From assembly GCA_048636595.1 (NCBI GenBank), contig JAIVWI010000099.1, positions 1 through 11,009 of the forward strand: a stretch of 11,009 nucleotides of DNA, given 5' to 3'. The notes under the pieces are model-generated. The model was not told the origin of the DNA, did no database searches, and saw only the letters and a program-made list of their open reading frames with translations. The stretch is from JAJRRA01 sp048636595 (GTDB lineage Bacteria > Pseudomonadota > Gammaproteobacteria > Xanthomonadales > SZUA-36). Below are positions 1 through 7,561 of this stretch, in pieces (within the stretch, counting starts at the first letter, position 1; each line of letters starts with the position of its first letter). Both the position numbers and the translations under genes were made by a program.

Positions 1-414
1 GAGAATCCCCGCCATGACGAGTATCAAACCGGGAATTTGCCACCCCTTGAGTGATTCTCCCAGGAAAAGTATGGACAACAGGATCACGAAGGGGCTGAGC
101 AGGCTGGTAACGATGCCACTGCGGCTGGCCCCCATCAGGTTAAGCGCGCGCAAATACCAGGTATCAGCGACAGCGATTCCAAGACAGCCGGAAAGCAAGG
201 TAATTCCAAGATCAGGCAGGCTGTAGTCCGGCAGGGACAAGCCCTCCACCAGCAGCAGCGTCGGGATCAGCAGCAGGAAACCAAGTGCATTTTTGAACAG
301 ATTGAGTTCGAAGGCGGGCAGCAACCTGCCCTGCTGCCGGAACATCACAACGGCCAAGGCCCAGCTGACTGCGCTGGCCAGGGCAAAAAACTCACCCCAG
401 CCTATAGTTTCCAT
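1..414 (-). CDS. EamA/DMT-family transporter, N-terminal part (cut by window edge)
   Basis: This is the first 138 residues of an inner-membrane drug/metabolite-transporter (EamA) protein; the rest lies beyond the left edge. The translation starts METIGWGEFFALASAVSW and is almost wholly hydrophobic, with about four membrane segments (roughly residues 6-24, 32-52, 65-85, 98-135). It ends in the hallmark of the end of an EamA repeat: a stretch like ALNLMGASRSGIVTSLLSPF, then a hydrophobic helix, the LGE motif and another helix. Only the first of the usual two repeats is present. The ATG at 414 lies 17 nt after the stop of the cyclophilin gene on the same strand, so the two are probably co-transcribed; no good Shine-Dalgarno precedes it, which suggests dependence on the upstream gene. 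The family exports amino acids, nucleosides or other metabolites; the substrate cannot be read from this sequence. Confidence 0.85.
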   Translation of the reverse strand, partial: METIGWGEFFALASAVSWALAVVMFRQQGRLLPAFELNLFKNALGFLLLIPTLLLVEGLSLPDYSLPDLGITLLSGCLGIAVADTWYLRALNLMGASRSGIVTSLLSPFVILLSILFLGESLKGWQIPGLILVMAGIL

Positions 415-431
415 AGCGGAGGCGAAACCGC

Positions 432-1049
432 TCAGTGAGGTTCTTCCAGTACCGTGGCTGACAGGATAAAGACCGGTTTCACTGGCACGTCAGTCGCATC
501 CAGATTCTCGTTGTACTCCGTCTCCACCGCGGCGATTGCAGATACGACATCCTGTCCCGAGACAACATCACCAAACACCGTGTAACCCCAACTCCGGGCA
601 TTCGGATCGAGTGAACTGTTTGCCGACAGGTTGAAATAGAACTGGCTGGTAGCGGAATGCGGATCATCGTAGCGCGCCATGGCAATCGTCATGGGCATGT
701 TCTTGAGGCCGTTTCCCGATTCATTGATCACGGGTGAATGAAGGTCCCGCTCTTCCAGGTCCTCTGAATAACCACCGCCTTGCACGACAAAATCAGCCAT
801 TACACGATGAAAAATCGTTCCGTCATACTGCTTTTCGAGCACATAGCGCAGAAAGTTATTGCTCGTGGCAGGCGCGCGAAGACGATTCAGTTCAACCACG
901 ATATCGCCCATGCTGGTCTCGATGCGTACGGAAGGGAACAGATTATCCGGCAGGATATCCTCCGGAAAACATTCCTGCCCCGCTTCAAGACCCAGGGAAA
1001 ACAGGCTCATCAATGTAATTAACAAGGTTATTCTCAGTCCTTTTTTCAT
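432..1049 (-). CDS. periplasmic cyclophilin-type peptidyl-prolyl cis-trans isomerase
   Basis: A 205-residue cyclophilin that catalyses cis-trans isomerisation of Xaa-Pro bonds and probably helps proteins fold in the periplasm. The start MKKGLRITLLITLMSLFSLGLEA is a typical Sec signal peptide (basic n-region, hydrophobic core, cleavage probably after LEA). The mature domain begins near SVRIETSMGDIVVEL and carries the family signatures YDGTIFHRV (with the catalytic Arg), FVVQGGGY, SATSQFYFNL and YTVFGDVVSGQDVV. Size and layout match E. coli PpiA, but I do not assign the symbol. The frame is open further upstream to 1130; I chose the ATG at 1049 because it starts the signal peptide and has TGGAAG just before it, whereas the longer forms would run into the leader of the divergent protease gene. 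It is followed after 17 nt by the transporter gene. Confidence 0.93.
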   Translation of the reverse strand: MKKGLRITLLITLMSLFSLGLEAGQECFPEDILPDNLFPSVRIETSMGDIVVELNRLRAPATSNNFLRYVLEKQYDGTIFHRVMADFVVQGGGYSEDLEERDLHSPVINESGNGLKNMPMTIAMARYDDPHSATSQFYFNLSANSSLDPNARSWGYTVFGDVVSGQDVVSAIAAVETEYNENLDATDVPVKPVFILSATVLEEPH

Positions 1050-1065
1050 GGCTTCCATCCGGTGC

Positions 1066-1096
1066 TTGGCGAGATTACGGCAGAAAACGCTATGAT
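1066..1096 (+). promoter_or_regulatory. possible sigma70 promoter for the Lon-like protease operon
   Basis: In the 80-bp gap between the divergent cyclophilin and protease genes, TTGGCG (1066-1071, 4/6 to TTGACA) and TATGAT (1091-1096, 5/6 to TATAAT) are separated by 19 nt. Transcription would start near 1103, giving a leader of about 27 nt that contains the GGAG at 1117-1120. The long spacer makes this a moderate match only. Confidence 0.35.
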
Positions 1097-1129
1097 AAGG
1101 CTTTATGCACCTGATTGGAGACAATTCCA

Positions 1130-3547
1130 TTGAGTAAATCCTTCCTTTTGCCGGTCGACGCCCTGCGGTGGCGGGTGGACGAAAGCACGCTGGGCTTCAA
1201 GTCGACTTCAGAAATAGATCCCGCCGAAGGCATCATCGGCCAGCCTATTGCCATGGAAGCACTTCGTTTTGGTGTTGAAAGCACCGCGCCGGGACAAAAC
1301 ATCTATGTCAGAGGGACCAGCGGGACAGGCCGGACCAGCCTGGTCAGATCACTGCTTGCGGAACTGGATCCGCAAGCCCGGCGCAGGCTCGACCGCTGCT
1401 ACGTGCACAATTTTCTGCAACCAGATCAGCCACGCCTGATCACTCTGCCCTCAGGCGAGGGGCCGCTGTTCCGCCGCCGGGTAAAGGAGTTTGCAGAGTT
1501 CATTGAAAACCGCCTGCTCGAATCACTGGACAGCAAGCCGGTGAAAGCAAGCAGAGACGCAATTTCAAAAAGTACTCAGGACGCGATCGCAAGTGTTACA
1601 AAACCCCTGGAAAAAGAGCTCAAAACCAACAACCTTGCTTTGGTGCGCCTCCAGTCCGGCCAGCTTACACGTACCGCTATGTTCCCGGTCGTGGATGACC
1701 AGCCGGTACCACCGGAGGAACTGGCGCAACTGCTCAAAGCCGGCAAAGTAACAGAAGATGACCTGGAGGAATTCAATAGGAAAATTGAGCAGTTCGCGCC
1801 GCGCCTCCAGGAGGTGTCACGCGAAGCAAACAAGACCTGGAAACAAGGCATGAAAAAGGTCCGGGAATTTATCGAAAATGAAGCCAGGGCCATTCTCCGG
1901 GACCAGGCGTCTGAACTGTTGGCTGAAATGCCTCAGTCTGAAGTTAAAGCGTTCGTCACAGAAGTTATCGATGACGTCATCGAAAACAGGATTGATCCTC
2001 AATCACTGCAAGGCCAGCCACCGCCCCAAATGGTGTATGGCGTCAATGTAATCTGTTCGTACGACCCTGATTCCAGCCCCGTCGTGACCGAGAATACACC
2101 GACCGTACCGAACTTGCTCGGCTCCGTCGAGGCGGAGCTCATCGGGAACGGTCAGATGGTGACCAACTACCGGGGCATAAGGGCTGGTGCGCTGGTACAC
2201 GCGGATGGCGGCTACCTGATACTTGATGCATACGATGTCTTGAGCGAGCCGGGTTCCTGGCGTTTGCTGATGCGGGCCTTGCGCACCGGCAGCGTGGAGA
2301 TCGTTCCCTCGGACCTGGGCTGGCCCCTGATCAACCAGTCGCTCAAGCCCCAGGCCATCGAAATTTCGGTTCGCATTATCCTGATCGGCAGCAGTCGATT
2401 GTTCTACCAGTTGGACCAGGTCGACCAGGACTTCACCAACCTGTTCAAAGTCCTGGCGGACTTTAACTCCGAAATTGAACGAACTGAGCTTGGTATCAAC
2501 CAGTATGCCTCGGTGGTAGCACGCATCTGCCGGGACGAAGACCTGGCTCATTTTGACGCCTCCGGCGTGGCTGCACTGGCGGAACACGGCGCACGGATTG
2601 CCTCGCGCAAGGGTAAAATCACCGCCCGCTTTGGGCGCATCGCCGACATTGTTCGCGAAGCCTCGTTCCTGGCGACCAGAGCGGGTGCTGCCCTGGTTGG
2701 CCGGGAACACGTGGAAGATACAATCGTTCGCAACAAATACCGCGCCAGCTTGCCTTCGACACGGTTCCAGGAACTCATCCATGACGGTACCATCATGGTC
2801 CAGACCCGTGGTTGCGTAGTCGGCCAAATCAATGCACTGGCCGTTATCAATGCCGGACAACTGAGTTATGGATTCCCGGCGCGAATTACCGCCACGATTG
2901 GCGCCGGCCAGGCCGGAGTGATCAATATCGAGGGGGCGGCTGCCCTGTCCGGAGCTATCCACACCAAGGGATTTCACATTCTGGGGGGGTTACTTCGCCA
3001 CCTCCTGCACTCGGACCACCCCCTGGCTTTCAGTGCATCCATTGCCTTTGAGCAAAGTTACGGCGGCATCGATGGTGACTCTGCCTCAGGCGCGGAAATT
3101 TGCTGCCTGATCAGTGCGCTCACCGGGGTGCCCATCCGGCAAGGGCTGGCCATGACCGGCGCCATTGACCAGCATGGCCACATCCAGGCTATTGGCGGAG
3201 TCAATGAAAAGATCGAAGGGTTTTTCGATGCCTGCAAATCCCTGGGGCTAAACGATGAGCAGGGGATCATTATTCCCTGGTCAAACGCCGGGGACCTGAT
3301 GCTGCGCCCGGAAATCGTGGAAGCCTGTGCTGAAGGCCATTTCCAGATTCATGCCGTGAAAAACGTCAACGAGGCACTGGAAGTACTGACCGGAAAAGAA
3401 GCAGGCCAAGCCGGAAGCGACGGCAAGTACCCTGAAGATTCCCTGCTCGGCCTGGCCCAGTTAAAAGCGACTGATTTCTGGCAAAAGACGATGAACCGGC
3501 CTGAGGGAAAAAAATCGGCTGATCCCGGTAGTAAACCTGAAAAATGA
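1130..3547 (+). CDS. Lon-family AAA+ protease (AAA_32 / LonB-LonC-like type)
   Basis: An 805-residue Lon-like serine protease of the group that includes E. coli YcbZ, lacking the N-terminal substrate domain of classical Lon. The N-terminal part (LPVDALRW, then GIIGQPIAMEALRFG) leads into the nucleotide-binding region. The P-loop is GTSGTGRTS, with Arg68 where most AAA+ proteins have Lys; the Walker-B-like strand is GGYLILDA (Asp366) without the usual following Glu. A charged helical insert lies at about residues 135-275. The C-terminal Lon protease domain has GDSASGAE with catalytic Ser651 and GGVNEKIEGFF with Lys694; the 43-residue spacing equals that of E. coli Lon (S679/K722). Start: TTG at 1130, with GGAG 9 nt before it; an in-frame TTG at 1115 would bury that site. 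The stop overlaps the next gene by ATGA. It is probably cytoplasmic; whether it needs ATP is unclear. Confidence 0.93.
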   Translation: MSKSFLLPVDALRWRVDESTLGFKSTSEIDPAEGIIGQPIAMEALRFGVESTAPGQNIYVRGTSGTGRTSLVRSLLAELDPQARRRLDRCYVHNFLQPDQPRLITLPSGEGPLFRRRVKEFAEFIENRLLESLDSKPVKASRDAISKSTQDAIASVTKPLEKELKTNNLALVRLQSGQLTRTAMFPVVDDQPVPPEELAQLLKAGKVTEDDLEEFNRKIEQFAPRLQEVSREANKTWKQGMKKVREFIENEARAILRDQASELLAEMPQSEVKAFVTEVIDDVIENRIDPQSLQGQPPPQMVYGVNVICSYDPDSSPVVTENTPTVPNLLGSVEAELIGNGQMVTNYRGIRAGALVHADGGYLILDAYDVLSEPGSWRLLMRALRTGSVEIVPSDLGWPLINQSLKPQAIEISVRIILIGSSRLFYQLDQVDQDFTNLFKVLADFNSEIERTELGINQYASVVARICRDEDLAHFDASGVAALAEHGARIASRKGKITARFGRIADIVREASFLATRAGAALVGREHVEDTIVRNKYRASLPSTRFQELIHDGTIMVQTRGCVVGQINALAVINAGQLSYGFPARITATIGAGQAGVINIEGAAALSGAIHTKGFHILGGLLRHLLHSDHPLAFSASIAFEQSYGGIDGDSASGAEICCLISALTGVPIRQGLAMTGAIDQHGHIQAIGGVNEKIEGFFDACKSLGLNDEQGIIIPWSNAGDLMLRPEIVEACAEGHFQIHAVKNVNEALEVLTGKEAGQAGSDGKYPEDSLLGLAQLKATDFWQKTMNRPEGKKSADPGSKPEK

Positions 3548-4410
3548 ATATTATTCGATCCATTTTCATCTCCGCCTTCAGCGGCTATATAGCATTTGCT
3601 TTCTTCTATGCGCTGTTTCAGCTGGTCCGCGGCATGGAGCCTTTGTTTTCCTGGCTGGGCCTGGCCCTGGCCGCTGGCTCGCCCCTTGCCTTCCTTGCCT
3701 GGTTGTACTTGTCAGGCGCTGCGCGCACATCCCGCCACCCGGTGGCAGTGAGTGTTTTTTGCGGGCTGGGCGTGGCCATGACCATGGCCGCCAACTTTCG
3801 CTATGGTCCGGCCAGTGGAATGGTTCACCTGTGGGCGGGATTGTGCCTGCTGGCCTGGTTTGCCTATCTCCAGTGGTATTCCCGATTTTCCCGGCGCAAC
3901 AGCAAGAGCCTGGTTCGAGGAAGCTTGCTTCCTGAATTCACGCTTGAATCCCTGCAGGGTGATGCCGTGTCTTCGACCACATTCAGGGGCAAGCACCACG
4001 TACTCGTTTTTTATCGGGGCAACTGGTGCCCGCTTTGTTCCGCCCAAATCAGCGAACTGGCCGCGCACTACCGTGAGTTGCAGGCACTGGATACGGAAGT
4101 CGTCCTGGTTAGTTCGCAACCACCAGGCCACAGCCGCAAACTGGCGCAAAAACACGAGGCGCCCATGCAATTCTTGTCTGATCCGGGAAATTCGGCAGCA
4201 AAACAACTGGGCATCGCACACCGTTTCGGCACACCAATGGGTTTGCAGGCCCTGGGGTACGGCAACGACACGGCCATGCCCACCGTGATCATCACTGATC
4301 CCGACGGAACCATACTGTTTGCCGATGAGAGCGATAACTACCGGGTCCGGCCGGAACCGGGGCTGTTCCTGGAAATAATCGGGGCCGGTGACTTTCCGAA
4401 AGGGTTATAA
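3544..4410 (+). CDS. membrane-anchored AhpC/TSA-redoxin domain protein
   Basis: A 288-residue fusion of a membrane module and a thioredoxin-fold domain. Residues 1-112 form about four hydrophobic segments (7-28, 34-57, 67-85, 92-111), ending in a basic stretch (RFSRRNSK). Residues 125-280 are a redoxin domain of the AhpC/TSA type: LLPEFTLESLQG, a strand VLVFYRG, then NWCPLC with Cys162 and Cys165, LSDPGN, the cis-Pro-like segment AMPTVIITDPDG, and FADESDNYR. The RGxWCPxC signature is typical of peroxiredoxin-like proteins in which the first Cys attacks peroxide or a disulfide. The basic residues after the last helix suggest that the redoxin domain is cytoplasmic, by the positive-inside rule. 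The start ATG overlaps the protease stop (ATGA) with no clear Shine-Dalgarno, so translation is probably coupled. The reductant and substrate are unknown. Confidence 0.85.
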   Translation: MNIIRSIFISAFSGYIAFAFFYALFQLVRGMEPLFSWLGLALAAGSPLAFLAWLYLSGAARTSRHPVAVSVFCGLGVAMTMAANFRYGPASGMVHLWAGLCLLAWFAYLQWYSRFSRRNSKSLVRGSLLPEFTLESLQGDAVSSTTFRGKHHVLVFYRGNWCPLCSAQISELAAHYRELQALDTEVVLVSSQPPGHSRKLAQKHEAPMQFLSDPGNSAAKQLGIAHRFGTPMGLQALGYGNDTAMPTVIITDPDGTILFADESDNYRVRPEPGLFLEIIGAGDFPKGL

Positions 4411-4411
4411 T
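4406..4411 (+). promoter_or_regulatory. isolated perfect TATAAT before the outer-membrane protein gene
   Basis: A consensus -10 hexamer TATAAT overlaps the stop codon of the redoxin gene and lies 28 nt before the next ATG. No acceptable -35 hexamer sits 16-18 nt upstream and there is no TGn extension. It may give the barrel gene some independent expression, but could be chance. Confidence 0.2.
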
Positions 4412-4439
4412 TGCCCGAATCTTGAAAAGGAGAAGAAAA

Positions 4440-5231
4440 ATGCGCCCGATTTTTGTTTTGCTCTTGTTACTGACTCCCTTGTCACTGAGTGCACAGGAAT
4501 CCAGCTCCGGTCCCTTGTTCATGAAACACCTGTTGGGAGACCGTGAGTTTTTCGAACCCTGGGGAGTCGGCTTCGATTTCTTCACCATGGATCAGGACTA
4601 TGGACTCAAGAAATTGCAGTTCGACCTGCCGGGTGCTGGTGTAGAAGACCCATCCAAAATCAAAGTCACGAACGAGTTGCAGCATCTCGACCTGCAGCTT
4701 AGTGTCTGGCTCACGCCATTTCTCAATGTATTTGGTATCGTGGGGCGGATCGATGCCGAAACGCTGGTTGACTTCAGCGATGCAACCATTACCGGCCTGC
4801 CAATCCCCCTGGGAACTCTGCCGATATCCTACGATGGAACGGTTTACGGGGGCGGCTTCAACCTGATTTACGGCGGCGACTGGTGGTTTGTCTCGTTGAA
4901 CAACACCTGGACCAAAGCCAGTTTGAGTGGAGATTTTGATTCCAGCGTTTCGTCATACACTGCCCAGCCACGGATCGGATTGATCAAGAACAGATGGGTA
5001 TATTGGGTCGGCGGTATGTATCTCGACACGCAAGAAGATCACAAAGGGACGATTCAGCTGCCCATTCCCGGTATTCCCCCGATACCGTTCGATGTGGAAC
5101 TGGACACCCTCAATAACTGGAATTATACCGTGGGGGTCTCTCATGTATTCAGCCCGAAGACATTGATTTCATTCGAATATGGATTTGGCGACCGCAAGCA
5201 CACATTATTCAACTTCACCTACAGATTTTGA
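4440..5231 (+). CDS. outer-membrane beta-barrel protein, function unknown
   Basis: A 263-residue exported protein. MRPIFVLLLLLTPLSLSA is a clean Sec signal peptide with cleavage before QESSSG. The mature part alternates polar and hydrophobic residues in short strands separated by Gly/Asn/Asp turns (for example FNLIYGGDWWFVSLNNTWT and WVYWVGGMYLDT) and ends in FNFTYRF. A C-terminal Phe with alternating aromatic residues is the signal recognised by the BAM assembly machinery, so the protein is very probably an outer-membrane barrel, perhaps of 8-12 strands. Two proline-rich turns (LPIPLGTLPI, LPIPGIPPIPF) look like loops. The ATG at 4440 is preceded by AGGAG with 7-nt spacing; a TTG at 4422 lies upstream of this site and is unlikely. 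It sits 29 nt after the redoxin gene and 12 nt before the next exported protein, with which it probably works. I do not recognise a specific family. Confidence 0.88.
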   Translation: MRPIFVLLLLLTPLSLSAQESSSGPLFMKHLLGDREFFEPWGVGFDFFTMDQDYGLKKLQFDLPGAGVEDPSKIKVTNELQHLDLQLSVWLTPFLNVFGIVGRIDAETLVDFSDATITGLPIPLGTLPISYDGTVYGGGFNLIYGGDWWFVSLNNTWTKASLSGDFDSSVSSYTAQPRIGLIKNRWVYWVGGMYLDTQEDHKGTIQLPIPGIPPIPFDVELDTLNNWNYTVGVSHVFSPKTLISFEYGFGDRKHTLFNFTYRF

Positions 5232-5243
5232 GCAAAGCGCACT

Positions 5244-6191
5244 ATGCGGGTTGACATCACTTTCATCCTGCTTGGCCTGGCCCTGGTGACAGGAGCGCAG
5301 CCCGGCCTCGCTTATGAAACAGATCAGTTCAGCAACCGGCTTGAACCGATCAAGGATGCCATGCCGCTGCTGGATGAAAAGGTCAACCAGTCCATCGAGA
5401 CAATAGTTTCCGAATGGCAAGGCCCCCGCAACGACTGGAAATTCATTACGGCCATCTATCATGACCTCGGTGGACATCACTGGGTGGACAAAATCGAGCG
5501 CTGGGCGATGAAATCTCCGGAGGTCGAGCATCTGAAAACCTCACGCCGTGAGTCCATCTACCAGGGACACCCTTTCTGGGCGACCCGGGTTGCGGGAATG
5601 TTTGGCGTCGGCCCGACCATCATGGTCAACGGACAACTGATCGGCTCAGACAAAATGGGGCATTTTTTTTCCCAGGGAAGGAAGTTTTACAACCGTTACC
5701 GCAAATCGGAGCTGGAGTCACAGGCCGCCGAGCATTCAGCCTATACTGAACGCGCCCTGTTCGGACAATTGACCACTGGTGTTTACTCCAATGCTGACCT
5801 GGTGGCCAACTATGAGGGCTTCCGGTTTTATCGAAGTCTGTTTGAAAACGACATCATCCCCGGCAAAAAAGCCATCCTTGCCTGGCAGGATAATGAATGG
5901 GTGATGCAGCGTTCGTTTACCTGGGCGGATTACGTGAATGAATACTGGGACGAAGCCCTGAATGTCAATCATTATGATGCGGTGCTTTATCCGCACATGA
6001 AAGAGCGTTTCCTGACCTTCTGCCCGGATTATTACACGGCGCCGGAACGGTACACCATCCAGGATGAAGAGCGCCTGAAGGCCCGTTACTCGGATCTCCA
6101 GCTAAGGGATACCTCGGACCTCCGCCTGGATCACTTGTGCCCCGGAAGTCCGGCAAAGCCAATCAAGGCAGCGGTTGGTGTGTCGCACTGA
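5244..6191 (+). CDS. exported protein of unknown function
   Basis: A 315-residue protein that I do not recognise. Residues 1-23 (MRVDITFILLGLALVTGAQPGLA) form a Sec signal peptide; the mature protein should start YETDQFSNRL and be periplasmic or secreted. It is rich in aromatic residues, His and acidic residues. Clusters that look conserved in kind are YHDLGGHHW (residues 72-80), GSDKMGHFFSQG (134-145), QLTTGVYSNADLVANYEGF, and FTWADYVNEYWDEALNVNHY, with cysteines in TFCPDYY and HLCPG that could form a disulfide. The DKxGHFF cluster followed by Tyr/Arg-rich sequence suggests a helical metal-binding or lipid-interacting protein, but this is only inference. It begins 12 nt after the barrel gene with a weak ribosome site, consistent with translation following that gene. 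It is the last gene of the plus-strand operon and its last 29 bp are also the end of the convergent hydrolase gene. Confidence 0.85.
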   Translation: MRVDITFILLGLALVTGAQPGLAYETDQFSNRLEPIKDAMPLLDEKVNQSIETIVSEWQGPRNDWKFITAIYHDLGGHHWVDKIERWAMKSPEVEHLKTSRRESIYQGHPFWATRVAGMFGVGPTIMVNGQLIGSDKMGHFFSQGRKFYNRYRKSELESQAAEHSAYTERALFGQLTTGVYSNADLVANYEGFRFYRSLFENDIIPGKKAILAWQDNEWVMQRSFTWADYVNEYWDEALNVNHYDAVLYPHMKERFLTFCPDYYTAPERYTIQDEERLKARYSDLQLRDTSDLRLDHLCPGSPAKPIKAAVGVSH

Positions 6192-7056
6192 ACCGGGCCT
6201 GGTCCAGGGTATTTTGCAGGATGATCACTTGCGGGAATTCCTCGCTCATATAGCCTTTAACCTCATCCATTTCACCCGGCGGGATATGCACGGCAATTTT
6301 GTTCGGAGCATCTAAAAATTTTGTCATTACCTCGCTGCCGGGACCTGGCTGAAAATACCAGAATGGAATCAAAGCCACGTCTATTTCCACTTTATCCAGG
6401 CCGGCACGGGCAAAGTCCTGCGGGTCCATGGCTGCATCGCCGATGTGCAACAAGGTCACGCCGCCCATTTCGATCAGGTGTCCGTAGTTCTGGATTCGGG
6501 CATATTTCCGGGTACCGTGACTGAGCGGGAAAATTGTCACCCTGGCCCCCTCCATCTGGATGACATGAGGTTCCCCGTACGGTGGATTGATTTCATCGAC
6601 CCGGGGACTGGTGGTCATGAATGTCCGGCATTTCTCCCTCATCAGGCCAATTACCTGGGGTGAAGAAACGAACCGGGTAGCAGAACTGCTTTGCAGGAAC
6701 TGGCAGGCAAACAGGGGCTGGTTGTGGTCATGATGGCGATGGCTGACCAGCACCAGGTCAATGCCGGCAAAGGGACCGGAAACCTGTTCGAACAGCGGGG
6801 CCACTTCAGGCGGGAGTCCGCCGTACACTGAATAAGGTTCGACCACCATTCCGTCGATGAGGATGCGGGTTTCACCGTCCGAGATGATCACCCCTTCGTT
6901 AGCCAGTTGGGTGAGTGTAATGTCGGCCTCAAGCGGGGCCGCAAATCCGGACAACCCCAGGGCGGGTAACAGGAAGGCAGCCATGAAAAAACGCCCCGTA
7001 AACAACTTAAGACGGTGCCTGGGTTTATCAGTGCCTGTCAGGTCTTTGAACTGCAT
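6163..7056 (-). CDS. exported metallo-beta-lactamase-fold hydrolase (UlaG-like)
   Basis: A 297-residue MBL-fold metallo-hydrolase with an export signal. After a polar start (MQFKDLTGTDKPRHRLKLF) comes a hydrophobic stretch ending GLSGFAA, a likely Sec signal or anchor at residues 21-40. The catalytic domain starts near ADITLTQLANEGVIISDGETRILID. The metal-binding motif HxHxDH is intact as H106-R-H-H-D-H111; further ligand candidates are H180 (PLSHG), H204/D207 (LLHIGDA) and H257 (AVHIPPG). This layout resembles the UlaG/lactonase-like branch rather than true beta-lactamases; the substrate is unknown. The frame is open up to 7311, but that part only shadows the acetyltransferase gene. The ATG at 7056 has GGAG 9 nt upstream and starts 29 nt inside the end of that gene, indicating coupling. 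Its 3' end overlaps the convergent gene by 29 bp. Confidence 0.87.
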   Translation of the reverse strand: MQFKDLTGTDKPRHRLKLFTGRFFMAAFLLPALGLSGFAAPLEADITLTQLANEGVIISDGETRILIDGMVVEPYSVYGGLPPEVAPLFEQVSGPFAGIDLVLVSHRHHDHNQPLFACQFLQSSSATRFVSSPQVIGLMREKCRTFMTTSPRVDEINPPYGEPHVIQMEGARVTIFPLSHGTRKYARIQNYGHLIEMGGVTLLHIGDAAMDPQDFARAGLDKVEIDVALIPFWYFQPGPGSEVMTKFLDAPNKIAVHIPPGEMDEVKGYMSEEFPQVIILQNTLDQARFSATHQPLP

Positions 7057-7561
7057 ATCGAATGACTCCGTATTCTGATCCGGGACCAGTATGGATAAAA
7101 CCATTTTTCTCCAGGACCTTAATGGACTGGAGTAAGTGCGGCAACGTTTCGGCGGTGACTTGCTTGACATTCTGATGGCTGAACGCCCACTGGACCAGCC
7201 TGAACACCGCTTCCGAGGCATAAGCCTGGTTGCGAAACTGGCTGAGAACCGAATACGCAATTTCAACGGATCCAGCCTCGTCAGGCCTCCCTTTAAATCC
7301 GCAAATACCAATAACTTCTGCTTCCTGGGGCAGCCTGGTCAACAGGTACCAGAATGACCAGCCATGCTCCGCCGGATTCTGCAATTGTTGAAGTGCGAAT
7401 TTCATAGTGGAGCGCTCGTACAAATCCGGGGGCCAGTTGTCCGGAACCTGGGCGCCGATTGATTCAGCCAACTGAGCGTGGCCCTCCAGATCGGCCTCAA
7501 TCAGCGGCACCGTGGCTGCCACCAGTGTCATCCGCTTCGATTCCAGTGTTCGAAGTATCAC
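7028..7561 (-). CDS. GNAT-family N-acetyltransferase (RimJ/RimL-like)
   Basis: A 177-residue acetyltransferase of the Acetyltransf_3 type, using acetyl-CoA to modify an amine whose identity cannot be predicted. The N-terminal strand LESKRMTLVAAT and the segment VPDNWPPDLYE are typical of this group. The central strands read WYLLTRL, EVIGICGFKG and GSVEIAYSV, followed by the acetyl-CoA loop QFRNQAYASEAV (about residues 108-119), in which Ala113 stands where most members have Gly (R/Q-x-x-G-x-G/A). The end carries the usual SIKVLEKNGF. The start is GTG at 7561, sharing GTGA with the kdkA stop and preceded by AGGGG. It is thus the second gene of the kdkA operon and overlaps the hydrolase gene. 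Proximity to an LPS kinase does not prove a sugar substrate. Confidence 0.9.
   Translation of the reverse strand: MILRTLESKRMTLVAATVPLIEADLEGHAQLAESIGAQVPDNWPPDLYERSTMKFALQQLQNPAEHGWSFWYLLTRLPQEAEVIGICGFKGRPDEAGSVEIAYSVLSQFRNQAYASEAVFRLVQWAFSHQNVKQVTAETLPHLLQSIKVLEKNGFIHTGPGSEYGVIRYAVQRPDRH

Noticed and set aside
1050..1130. Extended N-terminus of the cyclophilin (start at 1130)
   Set aside because: It would add a polar segment before an obvious signal peptide and overlap the protease ribosome site and promoter.
2003..2977. 324-residue minus-strand open frame inside the protease gene
   Set aside because: It is a shadow of the conserved AAA/Lon coding frame; the translation has no recognisable domain and there is no ribosome site.
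7057..7311. N-terminal extension of the MBL-fold hydrolase
   Set aside because: This part is the acetyltransferase gene read in another frame; the signal peptide and the GGAG site both point to the ATG at 7056.
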